DNA of 6,119 nucleotides from Modestobacter sp. (GTDB lineage: Bacteria > Actinomycetota > Actinomycetes > Mycobacteriales > Geodermatophilaceae): the NCBI GenBank assembly GCA_025963425.1, contig JAOPUQ010000250.1:1-6119 (forward strand), written 5' to 3'. The position numbers were made by a program, and so were the translations under genes. This document shows positions 1-5,431 of this stretch, one piece after another. The first letter of the stretch is position 1. Each line of letters opens with the position of its first letter. The notes below the pieces were generated by a model. It searched no databases. It worked only from the letters and a program-made list of their open reading frames with translations, and was not told where the DNA came from.

Positions 1-56
1 CAGCGCCCACCGCGACGCCCGACTGGCCGACCACGGCGACGTCCACGCCGACCGCG

Positions 57-923
57 GTGCCGGTGCTCTCCCGGGCCGCGCACGACCGCGGCCACCTGGC
101 CCGGGCGCTCGCCGACCCCGCCCAGGGCCGCCCGGTGCGGGTGCTCACCGTCGACGAGCGGCGCTCCGTCCCCGTGCACGAGGGGCCCGACGGCCCCGAG
201 CTCGTCTACGACGAGCGCCCGGCCATGCCCACCGGCGCGATCTACCTCGGCGAAGCCGACGGCGTGCCCTACGCCGCCGTCCGCGGTCAGCGCGCACTGA
301 CCGTCAACGGACGGCCGGTCGACCAGTGGGCCGGGCTGCGCGAGCTGGGCGCCGACCTCGGCGACCTCGACGCCGGTCTGCTGGCCCAGGCGGTCGGCAT
401 CGTGGAGTGGCACGAGCGCAACCGGTTCAGCCCGGTGTCGGGCGCGGCGACCACCGTCGAGCGCGCCGGATGGGTGCAGCGCGACCCGGAGACCGGCGTC
501 GAGGTGTTCCCCCGGACCGACCCCGCGGTGATCATGCTGGTCCACGACGGCGGCGACCGCTGCGTGCTGGGCCGCCAGGCCGTGTGGCCCGCCGGCCGGT
601 TCTCCATCCTGGCCGGGTTCGTCGAGCCGGGGGAGTCCGCGGAGTCCGCCGTGGCCCGCGAGGTCGCCGAGGAGGTCGGGATCGCGGTCACCGACGTCCA
701 GTACGTCTCCAGCCAGCCGTGGCCGTTCCCGCAGTCGCTGATGCTCGGCTACGTCGCCCGCGCCCTGGACGAGGAGCTGCGCATCGACCACGACGAGATC
801 GAGGAGGCGCGCTGGTTCAGCCGGGACGAGCTGCGCTCCGGGGCCGGGCCCCAGGCGCTGCCACCGGCGGTCTCCATCGCCCGGCACATCATCGACCGCT
901 GGGTGGCCGGCGAGTTCAGCTGA
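57..923 (+). CDS. nudC: NAD(+)/NADH diphosphatase, Nudix family (NudC)
   Basis: The enzyme hydrolyses NAD(H) to NMN(H) plus AMP, and in other bacteria also removes NAD caps from RNA; it should be cytosolic. The C-terminal half carries a perfect Nudix box (GX5EX7REUXEEXGU) at residues 187-209, followed by the NudC-specific SQPWPFPQS signature at 219-227. A FPRTDP block (151-156) opens the Nudix domain, and the N-terminal domain (about 1-115) contains the VPVLSR motif of actinobacterial NudC. The zinc ribbon between the domains has lost its cysteines: the expected CxxC positions read S125/S128 and D143/T146, as in the M. tuberculosis protein. Length (288 aa) is near the family norm. The GTG at 57 is the only in-frame start, but it has no clear ribosome binding site. 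The frame is open to the left edge, and M. tuberculosis NudC has about a dozen residues before this motif, so the true start may be outside the window. It converges on the minus-strand cluster. Confidence 0.93.
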   Translation: MPVLSRAAHDRGHLARALADPAQGRPVRVLTVDERRSVPVHEGPDGPELVYDERPAMPTGAIYLGEADGVPYAAVRGQRALTVNGRPVDQWAGLRELGADLGDLDAGLLAQAVGIVEWHERNRFSPVSGAATTVERAGWVQRDPETGVEVFPRTDPAVIMLVHDGGDRCVLGRQAVWPAGRFSILAGFVEPGESAESAVAREVAEEVGIAVTDVQYVSSQPWPFPQSLMLGYVARALDEELRIDHDEIEEARWFSRDELRSGAGPQALPPAVSIARHIIDRWVAGEFS

Positions 924-928
924 GAAAG

Positions 929-979
929 GGCCCCCTCCTGGCGTCCCCTCGCAGGCTCGGGGACGCCATGGAGGGGGCC
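929..979. terminator. Bidirectional hairpin terminator between convergent genes
   Basis: The left arm (929-948) and right arm (959-979) pair over about 19 base pairs. Ten outer pairs and nine inner pairs are separated by a small bulge (T939 opposite AT 968-969), and the loop is 949-958. It lies between the nudC stop (921-923) and the stop of the minus-strand kinase-like gene (982-984), so it can serve both. Read on the minus strand it is followed by CTTTCT, a short U-rich tail. On the plus strand there is no U tract, which is common in high-GC actinobacteria. Confidence 0.8.
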
Positions 980-981
980 AC

Positions 982-1659
982 TCAGGCGAAGCGACCCTGC
1001 AGCACCAGCGCCGGCCGGTCGGCGTGGTCGGCCAGCACCACGGCGTCGGCCAGTGCGGCGGGGTCGACCTCGGCGTCGTAGCGGTCGAAGGCGGGCAGCG
1101 CCCAGGCCTGGTCGGCCGGCGTGCGACGCCGCCGGGCGGCCGGGCTGACCCGCAGGTGGACGACGACGTCGAAGGCCAGCCCCAGCCCCTGCAGCAGTGC
1201 GCCGGGGACCAGCAGCACCCCGCCGGCCGGGGCGGGTCGGTAGGCGGCCCGGGCGGCGCGGTCCCGGGCAACGTCCCACAGGGCCGGCAGGTACTCCCCG
1301 GGGCCGCCCGGCCCGGCGCGGTCGAGCACCTCGCGGGACAGCGCCCCGGAGTCCAGCCAGTCGCTGTAGCGGGCGTCGGGGTCGGTGCGGCCGTGCTCGA
1401 ACCGCAGCGAGGCCGGCCGGAAGAACCCCTCGGCGGGCACCACCACGGCCGGCCGGCTGCGGGCCGGCAGCAGCTCGGCCAGCCGGCTCGCCAATCCACC
1501 CGGCCCGGCGACACCGCGGTCGCCGTCCGGTGTGCTCAGCTCGGGCCCGTCGACGGCCACCCGCAGCACCGCAGCGCCCGGTTCGGCCGGCACGGCGGCG
1601 AGGAGGTCGGCCAGCAGGTCGGCGAGCGCGGCGGGGGAGAGCGGGCGCGGAGCGCTCAG
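982..1659 (-). CDS. Uridine kinase-like protein with degenerate P-loop
   Basis: The 225-residue protein resembles the actinobacterial uridine kinase-like P-loop family. It has a strand VLRVAVDGP (31-39) where Walker A begins, an EGFFRPASL segment (77-85) in the place of the DDFxRP nucleoside-binding block, DPDARYSDWLD (93-103), a second strand VLLVPGALL (148-156), VVVHLRVS (165-172) and an Arg-rich lid-like segment (176-179). The lysine/serine end of Walker A (GxxxxGK[ST]) is absent: residues 38-56 are Gly/Pro/Asp-rich with no lysine. Catalysis is therefore doubtful and nucleotide or ligand binding is possible. The start is taken as the CTG at 1659-1657, which overlaps the ANTAR stop as CTGA and has GAGG seven bases upstream. 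It keeps the N-terminal helix LSPAALADLLADLL. A GTG at 1593-1591 would give a shorter, 203-residue protein without that helix. It is probably co-transcribed and translationally coupled with the ANTAR gene. The family call is from memory of similar sequences. Confidence 0.72.
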   Translation of the reverse strand: MSAPRPLSPAALADLLADLLAAVPAEPGAAVLRVAVDGPELSTPDGDRGVAGPGGLASRLAELLPARSRPAVVVPAEGFFRPASLRFEHGRTDPDARYSDWLDSGALSREVLDRAGPGGPGEYLPALWDVARDRAARAAYRPAPAGGVLLVPGALLQGLGLAFDVVVHLRVSPAARRRRTPADQAWALPAFDRYDAEVDPAALADAVVLADHADRPALVLQGRFA

Positions 1660-2324
1660 CTGTGCGCCTCGGCCCCGGTGCCGGGGCTGTCGGTCCGCCG
1701 GGGCCGGCGGGTCACCCGCCGGACCGTGGGCGGTCGCGGCCCGGGGAGCGTCTCGGCACCCGGCCGCTGCTCGGGGAGGGGGTCGGACGTCGTCCGCTGG
1801 CCGGGGACGGCGGCACCGGCGGTCAGCCCGTCGAGGACCTCGCGGGCAAGGTCCTGCGCCGGGCGGCCCTGCGCGCGGGCGCGGCAGCGCAGTTCGTCGA
1901 AGGCCTCCCGCGGGGAGGAGCCGTTCCGCTCGGCCAGCACGCCGATGGCCCGCTCGATCGAGACGCGCGCGGCCAGGGCGTGCTCCAGTTGGCCGACGGT
2001 GCGGCGCAGGCCGGCGAGCTCGGTGTCCCGCGGATCGGGCGCCTCGGCCGCGGCGTCGGGAGCGGCGCCCTTGCGGGCGGCCAGGCGGGCCGGCCGGCCC
2101 GGTTCCGGGGTGGCCCCGGCCTCCTCGGCGACGAGGTCGGCCAGGGTCATCGCCTCCACCAGGGGCAGGTCGCCCAGCCGCCCGGAGGGGTGCAGCGGGG
2201 TCCAGCCGCGGGCGGTCCGCACCAGCACCACGGCCGGCAACCCGTCCGGGCTGCGGACGAGGTCGTCCGGCCAGGGGTTCGCGGCTGCGGACGTCGCCGG
2301 CGTGCCCCCGACGGTCTCGCTCAC
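1656..2324 (-). CDS. ANTAR-domain RNA-binding regulator (no receiver domain)
   Basis: ANTAR domains bind paired hairpins in nascent RNA and prevent transcription termination. Here residues about 106-167 match ANTAR: a leading coiled helix LRRTVGQLEHALA, then AARVSIERAIGVLAERNG (118-135) with the conserved A-x-GVL core, then SPREAFDELRCRARA and QDLAREVLDGL. No response-receiver, GAF or PAS domain is present. The first about 70 residues (WPDDLVRSPDGLP, VVLVRTARGWTPLHPSG, MTLADLVAEE) form a compact alpha/beta-looking domain that I do not recognise; it may be the sensor. A low-complexity Ala/Pro linker (71-100) joins them, and the tail (168-222) is disordered and basic (VRRVTRRPRR). The GTG at 2324-2322 is chosen because GGGAGG lies five bases upstream. 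It follows mrx1 after 107 bp and overlaps the kinase-like gene by 4 bp. The RNA target is unknown. Confidence 0.85.
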   Translation of the reverse strand: MSETVGGTPATSAAANPWPDDLVRSPDGLPAVVLVRTARGWTPLHPSGRLGDLPLVEAMTLADLVAEEAGATPEPGRPARLAARKGAAPDAAAEAPDPRDTELAGLRRTVGQLEHALAARVSIERAIGVLAERNGSSPREAFDELRCRARAQGRPAQDLAREVLDGLTAGAAVPGQRTTSDPLPEQRPGAETLPGPRPPTVRRVTRRPRRTDSPGTGAEAHS

Positions 2325-2339
2325 CGCGCCCTCCCTCGG

Positions 2340-2359
2340 TGCCGGCGGGTCCGCCGGCA
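2340..2359. promoter_or_regulatory. Hairpin in the leader of the ANTAR gene
   Basis: A perfect 8-bp GC-rich stem (2340-2347 with 2352-2359) with a four-base loop lies 16-35 bases upstream of the GTG start of the ANTAR gene, just before its ribosome binding site. It is not followed by a U tract. It could be a translation or antitermination control element for the ANTAR gene. The loop is not the hexaloop of known ANTAR targets, so the role is inference. Confidence 0.4.
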
Positions 2360-2395
2360 GGTCCTCGCACGGGAGACTCCCACAGCCACCGTCGG

Positions 2396-2412
2396 GGCGG
2401 GCGTCGCCCGCC
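2396..2412 (-). terminator. Hairpin after mrx1, possible intercistronic terminator
   Basis: A perfect 7-bp stem (2396-2402 with 2406-2412) closed by a three-base loop sits 20 bases downstream of the mrx1 stop codon on the minus strand. It has no U tract, so it may be a weak terminator or an RNA-stabilising hairpin between mrx1 and the ANTAR gene. Together with the 2340-2359 hairpin it forms a two-hairpin leader ahead of the ANTAR gene. Confidence 0.4.
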
Positions 2413-2431
2413 GGCGGCCGTGGGCCGGGGA

Positions 2432-2695
2432 TCACGCGCCGGGCAGAGCCGCGAGCTGGGACTTCACCTGCTCGATGCTGGGGTTGGTCAGCGCGCTCCC
2501 GTCGGTGAAGACGAGCGTCGGGACGGTCTGGTTGCCGCCGTTGGCCTTCATGACCAGGTCGGCCGCGCCCTCGTCGAGCTCGATGTTGACCTCGGCGTAG
2601 TCGATGCCCTCGCGCTGCATCAGCTTCTTCAACCGCACGCAGTACCCGCACCAGCTGGTGGTGTACATGGTCACGGCAGTTCCGGGAGTGCTCAT
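2432..2695 (-). CDS. mrx1: Mycoredoxin (glutaredoxin-like, mycothiol-dependent)
   Basis: This 87-residue thioredoxin-fold protein reduces mycothiol-mixed disulfides in the cytosol, using mycothiol as electron donor. The sequence starts with the TMYTTSWCGYC block; the redox pair is C16-x-x-C19 with the GY dipeptide typical of mycoredoxin-1. The TVPT cis-proline motif (P59) follows NGGNQ, and DGSALTNPS (65-73) matches the M. tuberculosis Rv3198A family closely. The protein is of normal length with no signal peptide. The ATG at 2695-2693 is preceded by AGAGGA nine bases upstream. An in-frame extension to 2734 has no such site and is not part of the family. It is divergent from uvrD2, as in mycobacteria, and heads the minus-strand cluster. 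A sigma-R/H-like promoter candidate upstream fits thiol-stress control. Confidence 0.95.
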   Translation of the reverse strand: MSTPGTAVTMYTTSWCGYCVRLKKLMQREGIDYAEVNIELDEGAADLVMKANGGNQTVPTLVFTDGSALTNPSIEQVKSQLAALPGA

Positions 2696-2761
2696 CAGGG
2701 GGGATCCTCTCTCGTCACCGCCGGCATCGCCCACCCGGGGGCCGGGTGGCCTGGCGGCCGG

Positions 2762-2813
2762 TCCGAGGTCCTGAACGCCGGGGGCCTGGGGATGCTTCCC
2801 CCCGGACGTCGGA
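2762..2813. repeat. Nested inverted repeat in the mrx1-uvrD2 divergent gap
   Basis: Inner arms CCGGGGG (2778-2784) and CCCCCGG (2799-2805) are perfect inverted copies. Outer arms TCCGAGGTC (2762-2770) and GACGTCGGA (2805-2813) match with one difference. The structure covers the candidate mrx1 promoter and ends about 30 bases before the uvrD2 start, so it could be an operator or an RNA structure. In DNA this GC-rich, chance symmetry is common. Confidence 0.3.
2774..2799 (-). promoter_or_regulatory. Candidate sigma-R/sigma-H type promoter of mrx1
   Basis: On the minus strand GGAAG (2799-2795, inside GGGGAAGC) is followed after 18 bases by GTT (2776-2774), close to the thiol-stress ECF sigma consensus GGAAT-N18/19-GTT. 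Transcription would begin near 2767 and give a leader of about 70 bases to mrx1. One -35 base differs from consensus (G for T). Mycoredoxin genes are under such sigma factors in some actinobacteria, which makes the match plausible but not proven. Confidence 0.4.
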
Positions 2814-2841
2814 GGCGGCTGGGAGGATGAGGTCCGTGGGG

Positions 2842-4857
2842 ATGCCGCAGATCGACCAGCAGCCGGACACCGATGCGGCAGGCGCCGCCGAACAGGTGCT
2901 CGCCGGGTTGGACGAGCAGCAGCGGGCTGCCGCCTCGGCGGTGCGGGGCCCGGTCTGCATCCTGGCCGGTGCCGGCACCGGCAAGACCCGCACGATCACC
3001 CACCGCATCGCCTACGGCGTGCACACCGGCGTCTACGTCCCCGAGCAGGTGCTGGCGGTGACCTTCACCGCCCGGGCCGCCGGAGAGCTGCGCGGCCGGT
3101 TGTCGGCGCTGGGCGTGGGCGGGGTGCAGGCGCGCACCTTCCACGCCGCGGCGATGCGGCAGCTGCGCTACTTCGCCCCGCGGGTGCTGGGCGGCCCCAT
3201 GCCCGAGCTGATCGAGAACAAGTTGCGGGTGGTCGCGGCGGCGGCCTCCCGGGCCCGGCTGTCCACCGACCGGGCCAGCCTCCGCGACCTGGCCAGCGAG
3301 ATCGAGTGGGCCAAGACCACGCTGGCCACTCCGGAGGACTACCCCGCCCGGGCGGCGGCGGCCGGCCGCGAGGCGCCGTTCGAGGCAGCCGCAGTGGCCG
3401 AGGTCTACCGCAGCTACGAGGCGGCCAAGCAGCGCGACGGTTCCCTGGACTTCGAGGACCTGCTGCTGGTCACCGCCTACGCCCTGGAGGAGCACCGGGA
3501 CGTCGCCCGGGAGGTGCGCGGTCAGTACCGGTACTTCGTCGTCGACGAGTACCAGGACGTCAACCCGCTGCAGCAGCGGCTGCTGGACGCCTGGCTCGGC
3601 GGCCGGGCCGAGGTGTGCGTGGTCGGTGACCCGAACCAGACCATCTACTCCTTCACCGGTGCCGACCCCGACTACCTGCTGGGCTTCGCCGACCGCTATC
3701 CCGACGCCGAGGTGGTCAAGCTCGAGCGTGACTACCGCTCCACCCCGCAGGTGGTCGGGCTGGCGAACAAGCTCATCGGCCAGGCCCCGCCGCGCAAGGG
3801 CCTGCCCGGACTGCGGCTGCTGGGCCAGCGGCGGGACGGCGTCGAGCCCCGGTTCGTCGAGCATCCCGACGAGCCGGCCGAGGCCGCCGCGGTGGCCAAG
3901 GCGTGCCGAGAGCTGGTGGACGGCGGGCTGCCGGCCAGTGAGATCGCCGTGCTGTTCCGGATCAACGCCCAGTCCCAGGTGTACGAGTCCGCACTCACCG
4001 ACGTCGGCGTGCCCTACGTGCTCAAGGGCGGCGAGCGCTTCTTCGAGCGACCCGAGGTACGCGAGGCGGTGCTGCTGCTGCGCGGCGCGGCCGCCGGTGG
4101 CAGCGACCCGGGGGCGCTGGTGCCGACGGTGCGGGACGTGCTCGCCTCCACCGGCTGGGTGGAGCACCGGCCGCCGGCCGGCGGGGCGGCACGGGACCGC
4201 TGGCAGTCGCTCGCCGCGCTGGTCGACCTGGCGGTGGACCTGGTCGCCGAGGAGCCGACGCTGGACCTGACCGGCTTCGTCGCCCACCTCGCGGAGCGGG
4301 CCAGTGCCCAGCACGCCCCGACGGTGCAGGGGGTCACGCTGGCCTCGATGCACGCGGCCAAGGGCCTGGAGTGGGACGCGGTGTTCGTCGTCGGGCTGGT
4401 CGACGGGGTGGTGCCGATCGCCCAGTCGCAGAGCCGGCCAGACGCGGTGGAGGAGGAGCGCCGGCTGCTGTACGTGGCGGTCACCCGGGCACGGGAGCAG
4501 CTCACCCTGTCCTGGTCGCTGGCGCGCAACCCCGGCGGACGGCGGTCGCGCCCGCGCAGCCGGTTCCTCGACGGGCTCGCCCCCGATGGAGCGCCGTTGG
4601 CCCGCCGGCCGGCCAAGCGCCCCAAGGTCGTCCTGGAGGGCGAGGCGGGGGAGCGGTTCGAGCGGCTGCGCGCCTGGCGCAGCAGCACGGCCACCGCCGC
4701 GTCGGTGCCGGCCTACGTGGTCTTCACCGACGCCACGCTGCAGGCGATCGCCGAGGCACGGCCGGCGTCGCTGCGCGAGCTGTCCGGACTGCCGGGGATC
4801 GGTGCCCGCAAGCTCGAGCTCTACGGCGAGGACGTGCTCGCCACCCTCGCGGAGTGA
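2842..4857 (+). CDS. uvrD2: ATP-dependent DNA helicase UvrD2 (SF1, HRDC domain)
   Basis: This is a 3'-5' superfamily 1A helicase for DNA repair. All motifs are visible: Q motif LDEQQRAA (23-30), Walker A AGAGTGKT (42-49), Walker B DEYQD (235-239), GDPNQTIYSFTGA (262-274), ERDYRS (295-300), HAAKGLEW (504-511) and EEERRLLYVAVTRAR (537-551). The C-terminus (about 605-670) is HRDC-like, with VPAYVVFTD and LPGIGARKLELYG. The tetracysteine zinc motif that joins helicase and HRDC in M. tuberculosis UvrD2 is absent; residues 575-605 contain no cysteine. The length of 671 residues is slightly below the mycobacterial 700. The start is uncertain: ATG 2842 (GAGG nine bases upstream) is chosen; GTG 2836 (GGGAGG nine bases upstream) and ATG 2827 (GGGAGG directly abutting) are alternatives. 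It is divergent from mrx1 and followed by the whiB7 leader. Confidence 0.95.
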   Translation: MPQIDQQPDTDAAGAAEQVLAGLDEQQRAAASAVRGPVCILAGAGTGKTRTITHRIAYGVHTGVYVPEQVLAVTFTARAAGELRGRLSALGVGGVQARTFHAAAMRQLRYFAPRVLGGPMPELIENKLRVVAAAASRARLSTDRASLRDLASEIEWAKTTLATPEDYPARAAAAGREAPFEAAAVAEVYRSYEAAKQRDGSLDFEDLLLVTAYALEEHRDVAREVRGQYRYFVVDEYQDVNPLQQRLLDAWLGGRAEVCVVGDPNQTIYSFTGADPDYLLGFADRYPDAEVVKLERDYRSTPQVVGLANKLIGQAPPRKGLPGLRLLGQRRDGVEPRFVEHPDEPAEAAAVAKACRELVDGGLPASEIAVLFRINAQSQVYESALTDVGVPYVLKGGERFFERPEVREAVLLLRGAAAGGSDPGALVPTVRDVLASTGWVEHRPPAGGAARDRWQSLAALVDLAVDLVAEEPTLDLTGFVAHLAERASAQHAPTVQGVTLASMHAAKGLEWDAVFVVGLVDGVVPIAQSQSRPDAVEEERRLLYVAVTRAREQLTLSWSLARNPGGRRSRPRSRFLDGLAPDGAPLARRPAKRPKVVLEGEAGERFERLRAWRSSTATAASVPAYVVFTDATLQAIAEARPASLRELSGLPGIGARKLELYGEDVLATLAE

Positions 4858-4879
4858 CCGCCGGCTGACCGCCGCGACG

Positions 4880-4895
4880 GGCCCCGCCGGGGGCC
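4880..4895 (+). terminator. Weak hairpin after uvrD2
   Basis: A 6-bp all-GC stem (4880-4885 with 4890-4895) with a four-base loop lies 22 bases after the uvrD2 stop. No U tract follows. It could end uvrD2 transcription ahead of the whiB7 promoter, but the support is only the fold and the position. Confidence 0.3.
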
Positions 4896-4933
4896 GGTGG
4901 AGGAGGCGGACGACCCGATCCCGGGACCTCGCG

Positions 4934-4972
4934 TCAATTGCGTTGACCCGGTTCGGCGACCTCGCCTAACCT
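4934..4972 (+). promoter_or_regulatory. whiB7 promoter with AT-rich WhiB7-binding element
   Basis: TTGACC (-35, 4943-4948), an 18-base spacer and TAACCT (-10, 4967-4972) form a good housekeeping-sigma promoter. AATT (4936-4939) lies exactly three bases upstream of the -35 and is one of very few AT runs in the window. In mycobacteria the WhiB7 AT-hook binds a short AT-rich element at this spacing while the Fe-S domain contacts the primary sigma factor, giving autoactivation. The start of transcription is predicted near 4980, which leaves a leader of about 580 bases before whiB7. The promoter call is from sequence; autoregulation is inferred from the family. Confidence 0.75.
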
Positions 4973-4992
4973 CCTGTCCGCACCACCTGGGA

Positions 4993-5094
4993 GTGACCGG
5001 GAGCACCATCGAGCGGCACCGCACGACCACCACGACAGCAGGAGGCCCGGCCGGGAGGCCGAGCTCCGACTCCGGGAGGAGGGGATCCGAGTGA
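4993..5094 (+). CDS. Possible first upstream ORF in the whiB7 leader
   Basis: A GTG at 4993 opens a 33-codon frame that begins about 13 bases after the predicted transcription start. The peptide is polar, Thr-, Arg- and Gly-rich and resembles no family I know. Its stop TGA (5092-5094) overlaps the GTG start of the next ORF as GTGA, which suggests translational coupling. The ribosome binding site is poor (GGGAG runs directly into the start codon). The third positions are mostly G or C, but that is weak evidence in such DNA. It may be spurious. Confidence 0.25.
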   Translation: MTGSTIERHRTTTTTAGGPAGRPSSDSGRRGSE

Positions 5095-5411
5095 GCAGCA
5101 TCGACATCACCATGACCGGCGCGGCGGGCGCGGCCCCGACGCCGGTTGTCCTCGCGCGTCCGTCCCTGGGCGGCGTCTGCGGCGGGGTCTCCCGCGGCCC
5201 GGTCGTCCCGATGGAGCGGTTCGCCGCCCAGCAGGACGGGGCCGGTCTGCCCACGACCGAGCACCTTCGTCCCTGGGCCCGGTCCGGCGCCGGCATCGCC
5301 GTCGACCCGAAGCGCAGCGCCGTCGCCGTCCTCGGCGCCCACGCGCCGATCGCACAGCGCACCACCAGCAGCACCCCGGGTGCCCTGCCCCCGAGAGACC
5401 CAGTGAGCTAG
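5091..5411 (+). CDS. Long leader ORF upstream of whiB7 (106 aa, unknown)
   Basis: This frame begins at GTG 5091 with AGGAGG (5077-5082) eight bases upstream and ends at TAG 5409-5411, 21 bases before the attenuator hairpin. Nearly all of its third positions are G or C, so it behaves like translated sequence. The product (SSIDITMTGAAG at the start, PPRDPVS at the end) is Ala-, Gly- and Pro-rich, has one cysteine, no signal peptide, no membrane segment and no domain I recognise. It lies wholly in the leader between the whiB7 promoter and the terminator, where whiB7 genes of mycobacteria and Streptomyces carry a regulatory uORF. The likely role is sensing ribosome stalling, with the peptide itself possibly unimportant. 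It is unusually long for a leader peptide, so an independent small protein remains possible. Confidence 0.55.
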   Translation: MSSIDITMTGAAGAAPTPVVLARPSLGGVCGGVSRGPVVPMERFAAQQDGAGLPTTEHLRPWARSGAGIAVDPKRSAVAVLGAHAPIAQRTTSSTPGALPPRDPVS

Positions 5412-5423
5412 CAGCTCGGCTGG
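5400..5423 (+). promoter_or_regulatory. Hairpin spanning the leader ORF stop codon
   Basis: GAGCT (5405-5409) pairs with AGCTC (5413-5417) around a three-base loop. CCAG (5400-5403) can extend the pairing to CTGG (5420-5423) across a small internal loop. The stem contains the leader ORF stop codon, so a terminating ribosome would melt it. This makes it a candidate anti-terminator switch element just ahead of the terminator. The fold is seen; the function is inferred. Confidence 0.35.
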
Positions 5424-5431
5424 TCCTCCTC

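Noticed and set aside
2340..2412. Canonical ANTAR-target RNA (paired hexaloop hairpins)
   Set aside because: Both hairpin loops are 3-4 bases and not six, so the known A1/G4 hexaloop motif is not present.
1024..2830. Several long plus-strand frames opposite the ANTAR and kinase-like genes
   Set aside because: Translations are low-complexity shadows; the minus-strand frames show recognisable ANTAR and kinase-like motifs and good ribosome binding sites.
2746..2841. N-terminal extension of UvrD2 to an upstream ATG
   Set aside because: The extension is Arg/Pro-rich, lacks a ribosome binding site at its start and has no counterpart in the family; it also overlaps the mrx1 promoter region.
2695..4353. 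Long open frame on the minus strand opposite uvrD2
   Set aside because: It lies antisense to a complete helicase with all motifs, and its translation is Gly/Gln/Arg-rich low-complexity sequence. It is the usual shadow frame in high-GC DNA.
4855..4874. Direct repeat TGACCGCCG twice after uvrD2
   Set aside because: The copies are 9 bases separated by 2 bases and one includes the stop codon; too short and GC-rich to distinguish from chance.
5146..5406. Alternative leader frame starting at TTG 5146
   Set aside because: It overlaps the 5091-5411 frame, has no ribosome binding site and less typical codon use than that frame.
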